Shown: positions 24,036 through 35,770, counted from the stretch's first letter. The stretch: DNA of 64,000 nt from Trichopria drosophilae (GCA_030407085.1 CM059582.1:158712001-158776000), one strand, 5' to 3'. Numbers and translations: made by a program. Notes: a model not told the origin generated them from the letters alone.

Positions 24036-27000
24036 ACTGAATAAAAAAAGATATTTTATTGTACTAGCTTAATATTAAATTTAACGTTAGAGTATCAAAA
24101 AGAATTCATACAGGGTTGCTTATGAAAATGAAGAAACTTGTAAATTATGACATAGGAGATAAAATATTAATAATGACATGTTTAATGATACTTGGATTGA
24201 AATTAAAGAGAAAGAAGTAGTTTTTCAATTTATTTTTTTTTACAGGTATGGTATTTATTCATTTTCGGGGCTGTTTGTATCGGCAAGAAGTATTTAATTA
24301 CTTGTGAAGTAGTTAAATAATGTTGCACGTAGGTATGAAAAACTGAATACTCGTATGTTAATGTTAATGCTGCCATTAATTTTATGTTTCGAAACTGTAA
24401 TTTAGCATTCTGCATATTCTGGTGGATTACCAGGAAATCGATGATGGTATACATAGCTGAAATTTCCTTGGAAACATATTTCTTCCATTTTTCTTAAATA
24501 ATAACGTTTTCCCCAACTATTGAAGAAGGTTATCGGCTACACTTTATTAATGAAATTTTAGACTTCGCGCTCATTTCATACAGAATATATCATGTGGGCA
24601 TATGGTTGATTTTAGCAACTAACCGGTATAGGTAGAGCAGTAACCAGCGGTAATCATTGGCTGAATGCGTCAAATAACGAGACAAGTAGAAAGTGCTGGT
24701 TCTGGTCAGACATTGTGTTAGATAGAGTTCACCATCAACGTATCTGCGAAGTCGTCACGCAGAAAGCAAACACGTGAAAACCACGGTTCGAAAAGATGGA
24801 GAGGTGCAAGTAACGACTTTAACGAAGGATTTCCCCTTATATCAGTAGCTTCTCGTGAGCGGATAGACCTTAAGTGATATGTGAGAGGTCGATTGCCTTC
24901 ACTGTGGAATCTGTAGATGAGAAAGGTCAGCTCGTTAGAGTTCATTTTCACGGCCCAATCAGGACGATAGCCCCTCTTTCTTTTATTGGTAACGTGAGAG
25001 TACTTTTGCACCTCGACCAATGTCACAAACAGAAAACCCCTTAAACCAGAAGGCATTGAAGCAGGTTGAAACTAACTTAAGTCATTCATTGCTGACATAA
25101 TTAATTCCATACAAGAACAGTTGATAAGCTTTTGTAATAAAAAATATATTGTGAGAATAGTATAAATTTCAGTAAAAGTATTTCGTTTTTAATATTTCCT
25201 TGCATATTTTTACATCGAGCCAAAGGTATGAACGTACGCTGTACAAAATATGTTTAAAAGATTACGTAATATTTTATCCAGATTCCATCACGACAATCTA
25301 TGTAAAAGCAGAACCGCTGAAAGCTTGAGCCTGCAGAATTCATGTAAAAATTTCAAAAAGTTCCTTTCAAGAATATTATTGACATAAAACCAGGCAGCTG
25401 TACTAAATAAATTATACTTCCGTTCGTCATACATTTGTGAAGAATTCATATCATAAATTGAATTATTTAATGATATAGGAATTAAATATTATAACCATAA
25501 AGCACAGTTAAAAAACATTTAAATTTTGTTATAAATATACTTATACAAAATATTTCAGGAATAACAATTCCAGTAACGTAACACTTATTTAAGTTATAAT
25601 CGAATAACCAAACAATTTTTAGGAACCTATGGAGATAGTAAATAATTTTTGTGGAAATATCTTTCAAGACGTCGTCGGTACGTAATAGAATTCAAGAGGC
25701 AGTCGTTTACGAACGGCGATGCAAAATTTATCAGGCTTTTGGCTTTCATCCATTTTTACTCAAGACCTATATCAAATTCAAATTAGAAAGCATGAGTCAG
25801 TTATACTGATTGTCGTTTGTTCAATAATTGAATTACACGAACATTTTATATTTGTATATTAAGCTAACAATATTCTAAAATTGTACTGACATTTTATAGA
25901 AAATACTGTTTAATGTAATTATATTGTTCTTGATGAATCTCAAACTATCCATAGGGTAGAAAATTCGAGTAATAATATTAAAATAAATAGAAAACATCGA
26001 TATGTAAATTACGGACTGAAATTTATACCACTGTAGAGAAACGGGTAGCTAATGAGAAAGCAACGAACTGATGCATCATTTATTTGTCGTAATCCCGAAG
26101 TTCATTCAAGATCGATTCACATTTAACAGACGAAGTCGACATTTCACGAATCAACTGTTTTCTATTGATTTTTTTAACGTAACTCTTTGTATATACGACT
26201 ATTTTTTGAGTAAAAAAACTATTCAGACTATCAAAACTAGTTCGTGAATATTTATTAGTGACTACTGGAATGTTTTGTTTTGACACTTTTTTTTTAAACA
26301 ACATTAAATGTTTTAATGTTGTTAAAACTACTGTTGCTAAAATGTAGTTGAATGGATATAAGTGAATTGTATTCTTTATTTAATCTGTAATAATATCCCG
26401 GCTGAATATTATATTGATGTAATAAAGTTTTTTAGTGAAGTAAAAATGTTATTATGTTTACTGATAATAAGTGATACTCCATTTATTTCTAAAATGCTCT
26501 ACAAATATGCTGTTCAACGCATTTCCGGTTAATCTTCACAATACTTCTGGATTGAAGTTTGTATTATAGAATAAAAGATTTGCGTTTTTCAAAGAATTCC
26601 CTGTTTATTCAATGGTTCCCAGTGCTTTGCTTTTATATAATTTTACACCATTGAGGGCTAATGAACGGACTTTCATTGTTGAATTTGATTGTTTATTTAT
26701 AAATTATAACCAACCACTATTTCTGATGTTTTTCCGCTATTCCAAATATCGCTAAGAAAATAAAGTAGTGATGAAAAACGTGCTTTATTTCTGAAATTTT
26801 TGTTGCCGCTGATTACAATTCTGACTTCAAAATTGTAAAATACAAGATGGCTGATCCGATATGGTCGAATCTTTCATCAATAAGGATTTTTGCGAATACT
26901 GATTTATTCGCAAGTCCACGCTTACTTAAAAAAACTGGGGCAGTATGAGAAAATCGAGTTGCAAAGTGAAGTTCAGCAAAACGTATTCATGAAGTAATGC

Positions 27001-27191
27001 TTGATGAAAATATTCATCACATTGGATCCGTCATTTTGAATTTTAAAAATCTGACTCCTGATTTCTATTAATTGTTCCCACACACAATTAACCCTGAATT
27101 GGAGCCATTGCATTACCGATAGAACTGACACATAATGAGGTAAACACTTTGTAGTATGATGGTTTTTAGTCCCCAAATTGTTTTAAGGGTT
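24036..27191. other. Spacer with one ORF-bearing patch and a degenerate repeat
   Basis: A 112-codon minus-strand ORF (24718-25056) lies in a C+G-richer patch; its composition is balanced but I recognise no domain. A perfect 12-bp-stem hairpin with a 3-base loop lies at 26297-26323. At about 26800-27060 there are degenerate ATGGCGG-family units (CCGCTGATTACAATTCTGAC ... CAAGATGGCTGATCCGATATGG). The rest is AT-rich and featureless. Confidence 0.4.
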
Positions 27192-27195
27192 TTAA

Positions 27196-28083
27196 CCCAT
27201 TAACGCCGGGAAGGACACTTTTCAAGCCACCACTTTCACGTCGCTATTTCCACTTGATTTGACAGAGAAAATAACCGTGACATAGTGAATTTTGTCGAAA
27301 AAAGGTTGCTCTTTCCGATGGTGTCCATGAAATTTTTAAAAAATTTAAATGTCCACGTGATAATGGAGGTTTTTCGTAAAAAACACGATTTTTTTCAATA
27401 AACTTTGTTTTCAACTTCGATTTTCGTCCAGTTTCCGGTTTGGAATCACTATAAAATCCTTGTAGATCATGTACTTTTGGTTTAAACTTAAAGTGTCGAT
27501 GATTTGTGTAATTAAGTTTGGTGCACATTCAAGAATTTTTTCCTCGAAAACTATGGACTTTTGGATAAAAATTGTAAGGACGAAAAATGTTTAATATCGA
27601 TTAAGTAATGTAATCGAATTTTTTCAGAATTTTTTGAGATATTTATTTTTTCTTCAAAAACCTAATAGCTAAAAAAAAAATCTAAAAAAAATTCTTAAAT
27701 GTTTAAGTAAAAAAATTGGCGTTTTGGCCACCATATTCAATTTTGTGGACCAAAATTATTTATATAAATCATCGATACTTTCAGTTTAGACCAAAAGTAC
27801 ACGATCTACAATGATTTTAGAGTGATTGCAAACCAGAATATGGACAAAAATGGAAGTTGAAAAAAAGTTTATTGGAAAAAATCGTGTTTTTTACGAAAAA
27901 CCTCCAATTTCTAGTGGACATTTAAATTTTTTCAAAATTTCATGAACACCATCGGAAAGAGCAACCTTTTTTCAAGAAAATTCACTATGTCACGATTATT
28001 TTCTCCTTCAAATAAATCGGAAATAGCGACGTGAAAGTGGTGGTTTAAAAAAAGTGTCCTTCCCGGCGGCCGGCGTTAATGGG
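27196..28083. mobile_element. TTAA foldback element, copy 2 (best ends)
   Basis: Flanked by TTAA at 27192-27195 and 28084-28087. The ends are CCCATTAACGCCGGGAAGG and its inverse, the latter with a small GGCC insertion. The arms continue inverted for several hundred bases: the CACTTTCACGTCGCTATTTCC stretch at about 27231 matches its inverse at about 28022, and a TGTACTTTTGGTTTAAACTT stretch near 27471 matches its inverse near 27783. The interior differs from copies 1 and 3, so they share ends but not cores. No transposase. The ORF on the minus strand (27244-27528) is only arm sequence. Confidence 0.82.
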
Positions 28084-28087
28084 TTAA

Positions 28088-28810
28088 CAAACATTTCGTA
28101 ATCGGAACGACACATTCGTGTAGAGTAACTGGTTAGTATTATTCATTTGACATAATGACTGTGTTTTCGATGTTGGATGAACTCTGACTTACTAACAATC
28201 CTATCTTTCCGTATAACTATTTATGTCACCAAGTTCGACTTGATATTATAACTTTACGTATATGATCTTGCAGATTGTTTAATATTATACTAGACGGCAC
28301 AATTTTGCCCTCTCGAGGTACAAGTGAGATTACAAGTTCCGCTAATACCTTGGCAAAGCGTAATATATTGGATTATTCGATACCCCACTTGCGGTACATA
28401 ATTTCACGTATCCGTAACCTAGCGTATTAATTTTCACATGGCGGCATATTTCGTACGGCATAAAAGGTTCTGTACGCGCTCGGTGCATAGTGTTCTACTC
28501 CAGGTAACTTAATAGGTAATTACAACCCTCGGTATCGATCACACGGGCCAATGTAGATGCGGATCTCGTATGGTGCTGTTGGTATATGCCCGAATACATA
28601 GGGTCGAGTACTTCTTGGTTGTGTCGCGACACGCGCACACCCATATGACTAGAGTTAAACCGTGGTATCATCCTGGGGGATTCACTTCGCTACCTATGCC
28701 AGAAAATCAAACTCATTGGTGAAGGCTCCTATCGCGTGTTGGCACTATCCCGCGAATTGATCGACATATAACGGAATATATGTATGCATATGCATGTGGA
28801 AACAGTTAAT
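28088..28810. other. C+G-richer island at about 28270-28800
   Basis: The sequence turns CpG-richer with no ORF over 60 codons. A CATAAAAG word near 28458, about 28 bases upstream of CGGTGCATAGTG, could be a TATA-type core promoter, but one word is weak evidence. No exon recognised. Confidence 0.3.
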
Positions 28811-29456
28811 GCACTATTCCGAAAGTACTATCGAAAACCATTAGTCGGTACATATTGTGTTCATTATCAAACATTTTATTTATATACACTTGTCTTGAAT
28901 CCAGTGGGATTTTATTTTTTTAAACCTGTCGTTCATTAATATGAGTACTCTGCATTTTTATCAGCCGTAGATTAAAAAATATATTTTATATTTTCACTAA
29001 ACCGCTTTAATTGGCCACAGTGTGGCCGTATATTCTATTTGCTAGTTATAACGATTATAAGGAGAAACTCGAAAGTTTCAGTTATTTACTAATATTATTG
29101 ATCCCAGCAAAAAGTATTGCTTTATAGTCAAGAATTTTCGATATTTACTCAATTTTCTTGTTATAGATACCACTCAATTCCAGCAAGTACTTTTCTTTAG
29201 AGTAAACATATTGAAGGAATAATTCAGGCAGTTTTAAATAAATGTAAATAAAAAAAGTCTTCTATCAAACTGCGCGAATTCTTATTTCATATATTTAAAG
29301 ATATCGAAATGATGCAATCATAAATAGGAGATTTAAATCTAACTAATAATGCCTTATGATTAGCCAAGATTGAATGTTTGGCTAATACATTAATATAAAT
29401 ATTTGGAATAAAAAAAAACGTCAAAGCGCCTGGACCGATTTTTAAAAAAATTTGTC
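28811..29456. other. AT-rich spacer
   Basis: No ORF or shared repeat recognised. Confidence 0.5.
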
Positions 29457-29483
29457 TTTTTTTTTTTGGGGGGGGGGGGGGGG
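29457..29483. repeat. T11-G16 homopolymer junction
   Basis: Eleven T followed directly by sixteen G on the plus strand. Long G runs are rare in such AT-rich DNA. A G-quadruplex on this strand is plausible. The run length may also be uncertain, since homopolymers are error-prone in assembly. Confidence 0.9.
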
Positions 29484-29714
29484 ATTACGATGCTCCATCT
29501 ATAAAGGGGGTAGGTGGGGCACGAAGGGGATTGCAAATCTTTAGGAATAGTAGAAGCTCATTTGAAAGGTCATCTCGACGAATAAAAAACACTACCGATA
29601 AGTATCAATTTAAAATAATGTAGGGTTTAGTGAAATGTAATAATGGTAACATGGGTCGGTATTACTGCTGGCATCAACATTTCCCTAGATGTACCACGTG
29701 GAGGTTACATGGTC

Positions 29715-30440
29715 AGTTTTACATTTGGTAATTTGCAGTGTGCTAATCGATAGTACGCACCTTCCCTTAAGTTTTGAAACATTCGGCGTAATTGAATTCG
29801 AGCCTGTAATTCGTCAAGATTCGCTCGTGTTGTTTCGTAGGTTTTAAACCTTGCCTTTCAGAAAAAATATTTTTTGTTTAAACTGTTATGTTTCGTAGAC
29901 ATGGTACTATTTCAGTAGTCAAAGGGCAAAACTAGTTTTCTGAATTAAGGTTTCCATCAATAAAAAATGAAAATACGGTCACCGAATAGTCCAGTCCATA
30001 TACGTTTACTTTTTAAGGATTTTCTGTATGAGAATCTCTCATCCAACGCAGATTGCTCTCTGACCAATATCTACAATTATGCCGGTTTACAGATCCGCTT
30101 AATTCAAACACGTCGAGAAAACGTACTCAGTATAAAAATTGACGATTATTTTGAACTCGAGTCATCATTTCATCGCAATACTCATCTTGCCATAATCATT
30201 TTCTGATAATTCCTGCACGATTTTTATTTTGTACTGGTGATAATGATGTTTTTTTAAGACATTTGTCACAGAATTTCGAATAATGTTGCATTCCTGCCTA
30301 ATTTTAGCCGGAGGTTTATTTGGATTTTGTAGAACTTCTAATAAAGTATCATCATTGCTAGTAGTTTTTGGTCTCCTAGACGGGTTTATCTTCAATAGAA
30401 CCTGTCCTTGCGAAACTGTACGATAAACATAGGTACGGGT
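29715..30440 (-). pseudogene. Broken IS630-Tc1-mariner-type transposase
   Basis: On the minus strand, reading right to left, the parts of an insect mariner-type transposase appear in order but in changing frames. First is a TGSI.DKPV-like lead (about 30390-30415). Then come a helix-turn-helix region (30165-30395; ...SVTNVLKKHHYHQYKI, QELSENDY), an NRHNCRYW motif (30064-30087), NVWTGLFGD (about 29975-30005) and FIDGNLNSEN around the second catalytic Asp (29938-29964). A C-terminal LDELQARI lies near 29799-29822. The first Asp block is garbled, in-frame stops occur, and the block with the third acidic residue is deleted. It cannot encode an active enzyme. Confidence 0.8.
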
Positions 30441-30593
30441 CGAAAAACTGACAAATCAAAAGGCCGACAGATCAAAAAACCGACAATCGAAAGGCCGAAA
30501 TAAAAATTAGGTATATCGACAAGCGGACAGTCATTTTTTGAAGTGTCGGCTTTTCGATTGTCGGTTTTATGACTGACGACTTTTGATTTTTGA
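30436..30593. mobile_element. Foldback element related to the GGGTGCACC family, divergent copy D
   Basis: It starts GGGTCGAAAAACTGACAAATC, close to the family end but lacking the GCACC part, and runs through alternating AAAA-CCGACA units. The right arm has the inverse units (GTCGGCTTTTCGATTGTCGG, near 30543). It abuts the upstream end of the transposase relic, so it may have inserted into that gene's 5' part. Sequence identity to copies B and C is lower; membership is inferred from unit structure. Confidence 0.55.
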
Positions 30594-31640
30594 TTTATGA
30601 TTTTGGAATTTAATTTAAAAATAAAGCACAGTTGGTAAGCAGTCTGTGCCAATACCTATGATGTCGGGACAAAATAAGCCTTTACTACTCTCTGTAAACC
30701 ACGACACTTATTATGTCTCCAGAGTCATTTTCATTTGCGAGAAACATTTTTCGTAAAACAGATGTGATTACAATCTGCGAAAAATGATTGTAATTGTTTT
30801 AATACTAATTGTATTCAATTCGTCTCTAGAAGGCCTTTCAAAAGCGCCCACCTTCGTGTCCAACGTTCCTCTTTAGTGGTGGGGAATTGCAGTCCCGACA
30901 AATAGATATTTTGAAAAATTGTTTCAGCGTTTTTTTTTAAATATCGTTCATTCTCGAAATATATTACCGTTCCCTGACATTTTGCAATTACTGTATATTA
31001 ATTTTTTCCATTATTTATTCGGTATTGAGTCTTACTTTTCTCTGTAAAAAAGGAATTACTATAAATTTTAATATTTTTCACTGTACAACCAAAGAGAAAT
31101 ATACGACTAGCACAATATTTGCCATTGGTCTTTGGTACTGCAATCTGTTGTGTTAATTTGGGATACAATATTTAATATTGTTTTATAGCGACTAACAGTC
31201 TTTAATCATGCCTGTCGGTTTTGCTCTAGTACCACTTCAAATGTAAGGTTGTAAAAAGTTAGCCGGATATGGCAACAAAGGTTTAAACAAAACAAATAAT
31301 CCATCTGATGATTAAAGTATGTAAATTTTACGTTGGCGATTGCCGGATAAATTATATTATCGAGAAGCGTATTAACTACAGCTCTTGGTACTCCATACAG
31401 GCAGTTCAGTCTATACAAATTAATCCGCAAAATAAATATTATTATAATATGAATGTTCTTTATAATTATCAGTAAATAAAACACGCAATGAAGATTACTT
31501 CCAGAATGCACATTGTTGCTGTGAATAATGTTCACTAAACCGCGAATGGTTTGAGATTGTTTTAGATATAAATAACGATCATATAAAGTGCATTTAAAAT
31601 GAAACATCAGCAGTATCAGATATTTTGCAAATCATTGACA
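30594..31640. other. AT-rich spacer with a hydrophobic chance ORF
   Basis: A 133-codon minus-strand ORF (31206-31607) is rich in Ile, Leu, Tyr and Asn with several hydrophobic runs. It recalls a receptor only superficially: no conserved motif is seen, and AT-rich DNA produces such ORFs. Not called as a gene. Confidence 0.45.
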
Positions 31641-32260
31641 CGTATAGTGTTGGTATGGTATCGAAGCGCATCCCAAATCTGGCTTAGTGTTGTCGATTAT
31701 TTTTCGACATGAATGTAGCTGGCCGTAAATGCCCTGGAAAACTGAATACGTAGGTAAAAACGTCAAAAATCTCGACGGTAGGTATTGCGGCTCGTCGCTG
31801 GGCGAGGGTAAAAATTTAACGAAGCGCGTTCAATCATAGTCTCACGTCATCAGATCAGACATTGCGATCTCGAAAACGCCACGATTTCGAATTGCGGCGG
31901 TACGCGATATGTCCTGCAGAGTGATTTTTGGAAGAATACGGGAACGAAGAGCAATGTATGGCCGAGTTGCAGTTTGCGAAAACCCGATTATCGGAACGAC
32001 AGTGTGTGGGTCTTGCACGTGATATGTGCACACATTTGATCGAGCGTCGAAGAGCCCGTCGCTATACCAACGCTTGTATGTTGCGGGCACGTTTTTCCAT
32101 AAACGGATTAGCGAATCCGCTCTCGACATTTTAAATTTCGGCCTCTGCATGTTTCTACCGTTCCTCGGCCAACCCGTGGACTGCACATACCCACCGATGT
32201 AATGCTGGCCTTGTTCAGGACTTAATGCCCGAGCCGCTATTTGTACTTCCTGTGTATTAA
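31641..32260. other. C+G-richer island with a 163-codon minus-strand ORF
   Basis: The minus-strand ORF 31842-32333 is among the longest in the window, and its middle has balanced amino acid use. Its N-terminal third runs into AT-rich DNA, and I recognise no domain. The plus strand has an overlapping 68-codon ORF. An exon is possible; regulatory DNA is as likely. Confidence 0.35.
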
Positions 32261-32381
32261 TTAAAGAATTAAACGAATAATTCAATTTTATCAAGCCGCA
32301 TAATGTTAGCTTGAACAGTAAAAAAGCATACATTTAATATTAAATACAGATTGAAGAATAAATTTAGAAATTATAATAGAT

Positions 32382-32684
32382 GGGTGCACCTCAAAAACCC
32401 GACAAATCACAAAACAGACTCTTCAAAAACCCGACATTCAAAAACCAGACACTTCAAAAACCACATTACATACAAAAAATGATCTCAGGTATCCTTCCAT
32501 CACTGGAAGGTCATTTAAAAATGTTTGATATAAGGATTCATTTTTTAGGTCCCTTGAAAATCAAAACAGCTCCGGATTATTGATTAAGCACACCCAGAAT
32601 TGAAGCATTAATAATTGACTGGTTTTTGAATGTCTGGTTTTTAAGTTTCTATTTTGTGATTTGTCGGGTTTTTGAGGTGCACCC
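32382..32684. mobile_element. Foldback element of the GGGTGCACC family, copy C (best ends)
   Basis: Both ends are exact inverses over GGGTGCACCTCAAAAACCC, and the match continues through GACAAATCACAAAA. Flanks are TAATAGAT (32374-32381) and GAATAGAT (32685-32692), a 7-of-8 match for an 8-bp target duplication. Inner units alternate CCCGACA and CCAGACA with TTCAAAAA spacers. At 303 bp it is shorter than copy B, the difference lying mainly in the centre. No ORF of its own. Confidence 0.85.
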
Positions 32685-32778
32685 GAATAGATTTGACGTT
32701 GCCCTAGTAGGTATCGAACCGAAACATGTTGATTGCTATACACTGAATCTGAAAGCATGTTTATTCTCTCTTAATTTG

Positions 32779-33144
32779 AAAGTAGAGGGGCTATAGGGTT
32801 TCTGCCCCCCCCTTCCTACCTCCCTTCGATGATAGTGTGATGGGAGAATTGCGCAAGTGGGCCGTAAGAAGGTCATGAGTGAAAGGAGGGTTATTAATAA
32901 CAATATCTAATCAAGTAAGAAATTTTGGTTGACCTTTACCGTCTCCTTTAATTAGAGAATGTAACGCCATAAATTACCTATGGATTTCGACCTTCACAGC
33001 TTTCGAAATTTATAATAACAATACATGAAATAACCTCCTTTCAGTCAACACCTTCTTACGGCCCACTTGCGCAATTCTCCCATCACACTATCATGGAAGA
33101 GAGGTAGGATGGGGGGAGCAGAAGCCCTATAGCCTCTCTACTTT
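32779..33144. mobile_element. 366-bp TIR element (AAAGTAGAGG ends)
   Basis: The left end AAAGTAGAGGGGCTATAGGG and the right end CCCTATAGCCTCTCTACTTT are inverses apart from one or two changes. Inside, TAGTGTGATGGGAGAATTGC... at about 32832 has its inverse at about 33070-33094, reaching CTTACGGCCC. The arms therefore span at least 110 bp each with an AT-rich centre. No ORF. A short TG or TTG direct repeat at the borders is too small to assign a superfamily. Confidence 0.75.
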
Positions 33145-33149
33145 TGAAC

Positions 33150-33760
33150 CGGCGACAAACTACTAATTGATAGATTATAGTCGCTGATTCATAAAGCGCA
33201 TATGCGATCAATGTGTATGAGACACTGATTTCAACAGGGAACTCTTCTAAATTAGCTGGAAAATCATTGAAATGAAACCATTGAAAAAACCATGTCGATT
33301 CACAGATCGATCGACTGAATTTGATTGAAATCAGTGGAATGAAATCAGGTGCATTTCGCTAGAATATAGTGTTTACTAACTTATAGATTAGGCGAATTTC
33401 ACTACAATTACTGGAATCAAACTATATGCTTTATGTCGGTAATCCGTGATTTCACTGGAAAACAGTGTCTATTTAGTGATCAATTCGACAGTTGACCGGA
33501 AAAAAGCTTACATTCTCAATATTCAATAATAAAAACGGATTTCGTGATCTGGCTGCTGAAATGTAATGAATAACTTCCATGTTATATATGGTAAAATCAT
33601 CTATTTCGTGAAAATGAAACCTGTAGTAAATACAATATTTCGTCTGGTTAAATAGTAAAATCAGCTGGTTGAACAATGAAATCGACTGATTTAACTTCAA
33701 AAACCGTTGTCGCTGACGCATTTGGAGAAATTTCCACTGATTCAGATTAAAAGAGTTGTT
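33150..33760. repeat. Degenerate internal repeats with a GAAATCAGTGG core
   Basis: Variants of GAAATCAGTGG, or its complement CCACTGATTTC, recur about every 40-120 bases (near 33222, 33327, 33449, 33693 and 33735), mixed with TGAAATGAAA-like words. Too diverged to define a unit. It could be an old satellite or the inside of a decayed transposon. Confidence 0.35.
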
Positions 33761-33839
33761 TTAACCCCACTGTTCGGTTGTCGTAACCGGACGTTTACTA
33801 TCTAATAATACATTTCTTTGATCTCCTTTCATCTACTCT

Positions 33840-34610
33840 TAAGATCGGCCAATTGTTACGTTTGTCGAGAATGTGCCCGATCACGCACTATAGCGATATT
33901 ATCCGACGGTTACGACTACGAATATAGTAGAGATACTAGACTTTCGATCATGATAGACGTCAGCTTTGTGTAGTAAAAAATTACGAAAAGCCAAATTTGC
34001 GTAGATCGAACCGGAGCGGGGCCGATATGCAAAGGAAAGTTCGCTTCCGCCCTCAACGGATTTCCCCAAGTCGGCATTGGTCGACGTGTGTTTCAGTTTT
34101 AGTCGCTCCTATTTTCACCTCTAAGTAGGCATTACCCGCTGCAAAGCGAAATTGCAACGAGCGATTGCATCGGGTTCGCTTTCGAGAACACGCTATCTCG
34201 AATCGTGGGAAGCGAAGGAAGAGGCGACGGTAGTTCCAAAGAGTAAAAAGACGAGAAGCGCGCGTTAGGAATTTAGTAGCATAGCTTAACTGAAATTCCA
34301 GGTACCGTGATTCAATCTTTCGATTTTCGCAGATCCGATCGTTCTGGCCGATGTGGATTTCTGGGAACTTCTCCTTCACCACTACGCAATCGGGTTCGAT
34401 TCTTACGAGATCGCCCCAACTGTTAAACCTTATGATACTTCTGTGCCTTCTTTGCCATTGTCAAAGTCACGAGAGAGATAGGGCGAAAAGTTTCTTTTAT
34501 CGAAGTTTCTGGATTGATATTACATCCTGGCCGCGTTGGCCAATTTACATATCGAAAGACGGTTTTACGCGTTTTGTTCACGCGAATTTCAGTTTGTAAA
34601 CTTATTTGCA
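33840..34610. other. C+G-richer island, unassigned
   Basis: Several overlapping ORFs of 64-109 codons on both strands (longest minus 34053-34382) share the same bases and show no domain. CpG words are frequent. Candidate regulatory or conserved single-copy DNA. Confidence 0.35.
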
Positions 34611-34895
34611 GGATCACATTTTACGGCATTAGTATATCTATGATCAAATATTTTTGTTTTATTAATATTCGAGATTTGAAATATTATATAATATTTCAAA
34701 CAAATAAAAATTTAATCAATAAGTTTATGGACAGCTGGTGGGCCTGTGAAATTACAATTATTTCGGTTGTCAAGGTATTTCATTCAAATAATTGTACAAC
34801 AAATTTATTTTTAAATTTCCTGTATGAATCCTTTGACAATATTGAAAATTCTCAAATACATTTGATACACATATATATTTGAATGTTAATAAATA

Positions 34896-35159
34896 CAGTA
34901 GAGTTCCGGGATATTTGCATCTCGCTATATTTTCATCCCAGCATATTTGTCTGCTTCCGTCCCGATATATTTGTTTGTCGTCGCTCACTGTTTCCCCCAC
35001 TTTGCGGGCTGCGGCTTCAGGAAGGGCCAGCTGTGACGTCACGAACATAGCGCGATTGAGGAGAGTGGGAGTAGTGGCACTCCCCTTCTGTTGACAAATA
35101 TAAGGAGACGGGAGCGGAAGGTGAGGAGCCGAGCGAGCAAATATACTGGGACTCTATTG
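34896..35159. mobile_element. 264-bp pogo/Tigger-like MITE, TA target
   Basis: The ends CAGTAGAGTTCCGGGATATT and, inverted, CAATAGAGTCCCAGTATATT are alike over about 24 bases and are flanked by TA (34894-34895 and 35160-35161). CAGT-starting ends with TA duplication fit the pogo/Tigger branch of Tc1/mariner. The interior is C+G-richer, contains TGACGTCA (35033-35040), and has no transposase. ORFs crossing it on both strands are incidental. Confidence 0.75.
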
Positions 35160-35161
35160 TA

Positions 35162-35770
35162 AATCTTTTAATTGATGTCCTTAAATTTTACTTTAACATA
35201 TTTTTCTACCTGTTTTTTAAAGCTGCCGGAAAATGCACAACACTTAGCTATACTAGACTATTCTTTAATTAATAATGCAATTCGATGCATTCAAAACAGT
35301 TTTCGGAGAAATCCGTTTTGTTTGTTTGTTTCAAAGTTATAATTACTTGAAAATGTACAATTTTAATAGTTGAGACGGAATTTCTATAAAAACAGCCGAA
35401 TGTTCCTGAGAACGCAGTTTATTCATGTTTCGCGAGTTAAACAAGGTAATGAGAATTCTCGCCAGAAAATGAAAAATATTAAAAATCGTCAAGGATACAC
35501 TTACTATTAAAAGGACCGCATCATTGGGAACCATAAATAAACCACACGCTTATGAACTTTTGGAATTTTTACAAGAATTTCAACTTACTGAGACAAAATA
35601 GGCAGCGTCTGTCACAAAAGATGATTTTAATAATCTTGAAATTTTGTTTTAAAAAAATGGCAAAGCAAATTTGCTAAATTTTTATCAGTATTAAAAGTGG
35701 GAGGGAACAATTTTGACAATTAAGATAAAATAGTCTTTGAAATAAAAGTAAATACACTAAAGGATGAATG
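35162..35770. other. AT-rich spacer
   Basis: No gene or shared repeat recognised. Confidence 0.5.

Noticed and set aside
24109..24130. TACAGGGTTGCTTATG resembling a mariner-type end
   Set aside because: No inverted partner within about 1 kb and no second copy in the window.
31206..31607. 133-codon minus-strand hydrophobic ORF, superficially like an insect chemoreceptor
   Set aside because: Ile/Leu/Tyr/Asn-rich composition is what AT-rich DNA gives by chance. No conserved receptor motif, no splice structure, no supporting neighbours.
32703..32760. B-box-like GGTTCGATACC on the minus strand, suggesting another SINE or tRNA
   Set aside because: No A box at proper distance and no tRNA-like folding upstream.
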